Assembly: GCA_028293365.1 (NCBI GenBank)
Contig: JAQGOX010000039.1
Location: 1-7,197, forward strand
Direction: 5' to 3'
Origin: Verrucomicrobiales bacterium
GTDB lineage: Bacteria; Verrucomicrobiota; Verrucomicrobiia; Limisphaerales; SXQI01
Length of the DNA stretch: 7,197 nt
Shown here: positions 6,251 to 7,197 of the stretch, one piece after another
How positions within the stretch are numbered: position 1 is the stretch's first letter
Layout: the number at the start of each line of letters is the position of its first letter
Program-made: the position numbers and the translations under genes
The notes under the pieces: generated by a model
What the model was told of the DNA's origin: nothing
The model's database searches: none
The model's input: only the letters and a program-made list of their open reading frames with translations

Positions 6251-6262
6251 GACCTTAAGGTC
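6251..6262. promoter_or_regulatory. 12-bp palindrome, possible operator
   Basis: GACCTTAAGGTC is a perfect palindrome, 25 nt upstream of the esterase ATG at 6225. A further GGTC (6239-6242) lies close by. The position suits a repressor or activator site in the leader or promoter of the esterase gene, but no regulator gene is in view. Confidence 0.35.
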
Positions 6263-6334
6263 TGACATTTGTGACGGTTGGCATTACTATGTTGGGGACC
6301 TGTGTCGGCACTGCTGATTCCAGAGTTGCCAATG

Positions 6335-6787
6335 CTACGGTCCGGCAAGCCTCTCGAGTTTCGAGGCGGGATTGTCGAACGTGGTGACTGTGCTTCCGCG
6401 TTCCGTATAGTTCACGATTGTTCCCAGCTTCACCTGTGAAATGTGAATTTCTCCCTGTACGCCTCCGTTTGGTCGATCATTATAGGTTTCATGGAACGAA
6501 ACACCGTCTTCGGCATAAATCCGTAGTACGAGTTTGCCCGCGCCGGTTTTTGAAAAAGAGCACTCGATCTTCCGTCCCGGAACGACGAATTCGGCGGGCA
6601 ACTGACCTGTTACAAACAACTCCCTGCCATCTGCTTTTATTTTTCCTTCAAAGGCGACACCGGCGGGGCCTTGCAACTGTATTTTTGTGGTGGGCAATGT
6701 TCCGTAAAAAGCGAATAAAGCCAGAAGGGCTAAAACGACAACTCCAAAAGATACAATCCCAACGAACTTCCCTCGATTCATAGTCAT
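6335..6787 (-). CDS. Small membrane-anchored protein of unknown function
   Basis: 150 aa from the ATG at 6787. Residues 8-28 (FVGIVSFGVVVLALLALFAFY) form one membrane segment after a short basic start, so the rest (about 30-150) should face the periplasm. That part is rich in beta strands, with KIQLQGPAGVAFEGKIKADG, then a G-Q-L-P-A-E-F turn, CSFSKTGAGKLVLRIYAEDG and a Gly-rich loop. The pattern loosely recalls small anchored beta-sandwich proteins such as MmpS, but I do not claim homology. Start options are GTG 6823, ATG 6787 and ATG 6781; 6787 or 6781 places the basic residues just before the membrane segment. A TTGACA lies on the minus strand near 6835, upstream of these starts. Base composition looks more AT-rich than the esterase next to it, which may hint at separate origin. 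It lies 109 bp upstream of the esterase gene, same strand. Confidence 0.68.
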   Translation of the reverse strand: MTMNRGKFVGIVSFGVVVLALLALFAFYGTLPTTKIQLQGPAGVAFEGKIKADGRELFVTGQLPAEFVVPGRKIECSFSKTGAGKLVLRIYAEDGVSFHETYNDRPNGGVQGEIHISQVKLGTIVNYTERGSTVTTFDNPASKLERLAGP

Positions 6788-6886
6788 GCACAGTATGCTG
6801 TATGGATTCTTTGGAAACATCACGTTTTGTCAATTCATACGATAAGGTTCACTCATAGCGCAAGTAACTACAACGGCGGTGTTCAT

Positions 6887-6904
6887 TTTGATTTAGAAAT
6901 CAAA
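6887..6904. promoter_or_regulatory. Near-perfect dyad in the divergent intergenic region
   Basis: TTTGATTTAGAAATCAAA: two 8-bp inverted arms around a 2-nt spacer. It lies between the divergent genes starting at 6787 (-) and 7020 (+), so it could be an operator for one or both, or a small hairpin. The rest of 6824-7019 shows no coding signal that I trust. Confidence 0.35.
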
Positions 6905-6984
6905 GATCCCATTTCTGTTCAGCCGATTCCCCCCATGCACTCGTTCCGGGCCGGTAACGGCTTGCGATCGCCCGGTTTTTCGAG

Positions 6985-7013
6985 TTGTGCGGCGCGCGTT
7001 GTCTCCGTAGTTT
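6985..7013 (+). promoter_or_regulatory. Weak promoter candidate for the right-edge gene
   Basis: TTGTGC (6985-6990), a 17-nt spacer and TAGTTT (7008-7013). The seventh base after the -10 box is the A of the ATG at 7020, again a leaderless geometry. Box matches are poor, so this is tentative. Confidence 0.25.
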
Positions 7014-7019
7014 TGGTCC

Positions 7020-7197
7020 ATGAGAATTCTTTGCCAGACTGTTAGTCGATTCGTTCTTGCCTTCGGTTTGCTCACGTTGGTTCCGATGGTGCGGGCGGAA
7101 GAAAGTACCGCTTTTGAGCTCATGAAAGAAGCGAATCGCTACGTCGGCGAGCAGGCGAAGGATCGTGTGGTTCAAATCCGCTCTGAAAAATCAATCA
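7020..7197 (+). CDS. N-terminal part of a secreted protein, cut by the right edge
   Basis: 59 codons are visible and the frame is still open at the edge. The start MRILCQTVSRFVLAFGLLTL with a cleavage site near VRA-EES is a typical Sec signal peptide of about 26 residues. The mature part begins EESTAFELMKEANRYVGEQA and continues with DRVVQIRSEKSI, which looks like an amphipathic helix then a strand. Not recognised. It is divergent from the small anchored protein across about 230 bp. No Shine-Dalgarno is seen before the ATG. The signal peptide makes a real gene likely in spite of truncation. Confidence 0.7.
   Translation, partial: MRILCQTVSRFVLAFGLLTLVPMVRAEESTAFELMKEANRYVGEQAKDRVVQIRSEKSI

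Noticed and set aside
4654..6258. Long plus-strand open frame (534 codons) opposite the tandem esterase.
   Set aside because: It is the complement of a well-supported coding gene with clear homology and triad residues. The plus-strand translation is rich in Arg/Gly/His without domain pattern.
6827..7045. 72-codon plus-strand open frame covering the intergenic region before the right-edge gene.
   Set aside because: No start signal or protein-like pattern; it overlaps the better supported signal-peptide start at 7020 in another frame.
1..7197. CRISPR array, tRNA, rRNA, integrase or transposase gene.
   Set aside because: No regularly spaced repeats, cloverleaf with CCA-type end, rRNA-like conserved stretches or DDE/tyrosine-recombinase motifs were seen by eye on either strand.

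Overview
The window looks like chromosomal DNA from a moderately GC-rich, Gram-negative-type environmental bacterium. The style is an exported copper amine oxidase, secreted alpha/beta-hydrolases with Sec signal peptides, generally weak Shine-Dalgarno sites and small palindromic repeat elements. This fits Verrucomicrobiota (or the wider PVC group) better than Proteobacteria. That placement is inference from protein character and gene style, not from a marker gene.

Layout. (1) 3-2045 (+): a copper/TPQ amine oxidase whose frame is open to the left edge and carries signal-peptide-like sequence ahead of the first ATG, so its true start lies outside the window. (2) 2075-3460 (-), convergent with it: a secreted alpha/beta-hydrolase with a GHSGG nucleophile elbow and a C-terminal fibronectin-III-like domain. 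(3) 3461-3728: mostly non-coding, with a short relic that matches the 3' end of the esterase gene further right, and a hairpin. (4) 3729-4416 (-): a two-gene unit joined by a TAATG overlap, made of a 94-aa helical protein and an HNH endonuclease. The HNH gene has lost its conserved-looking C-terminus to a one-base frameshift. (5) 4487-4653: a 161-bp MITE-like element with 33-bp terminal inverted repeats, flanked by TTA direct repeats and placed exactly at the stop codon of the next gene. (6) 4651-6225 (-): a secreted protein made of two tandem alpha/beta-hydrolase domains; the first keeps Ser-Asp-His, the second has Gly in place of the nucleophile Ser. (7) 6335-6787 (-): a small membrane-anchored protein of unknown function. 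(8) 7020-7197 (+): the start of a secreted protein that runs off the right edge.

How the genes relate. Most of the proteins seem to be exported: the oxidase, two esterase-type proteins, an anchored protein and the right-edge protein. This suggests periplasmic or extracellular breakdown of amines and esters, but nothing shows that they form one pathway. The HNH pair sits as an island between the two hydrolase genes, bordered by a relic on one side and the MITE on the other, so this stretch has probably been rearranged. I see no CRISPR array, tRNA, rRNA, integrase or transposase gene. I do not see a clear novel multi-gene system. The most informative points are the stop-codon MITE insertion, the half-inactivated tandem esterase, the HNH frameshift and the esterase 3'-end relic.
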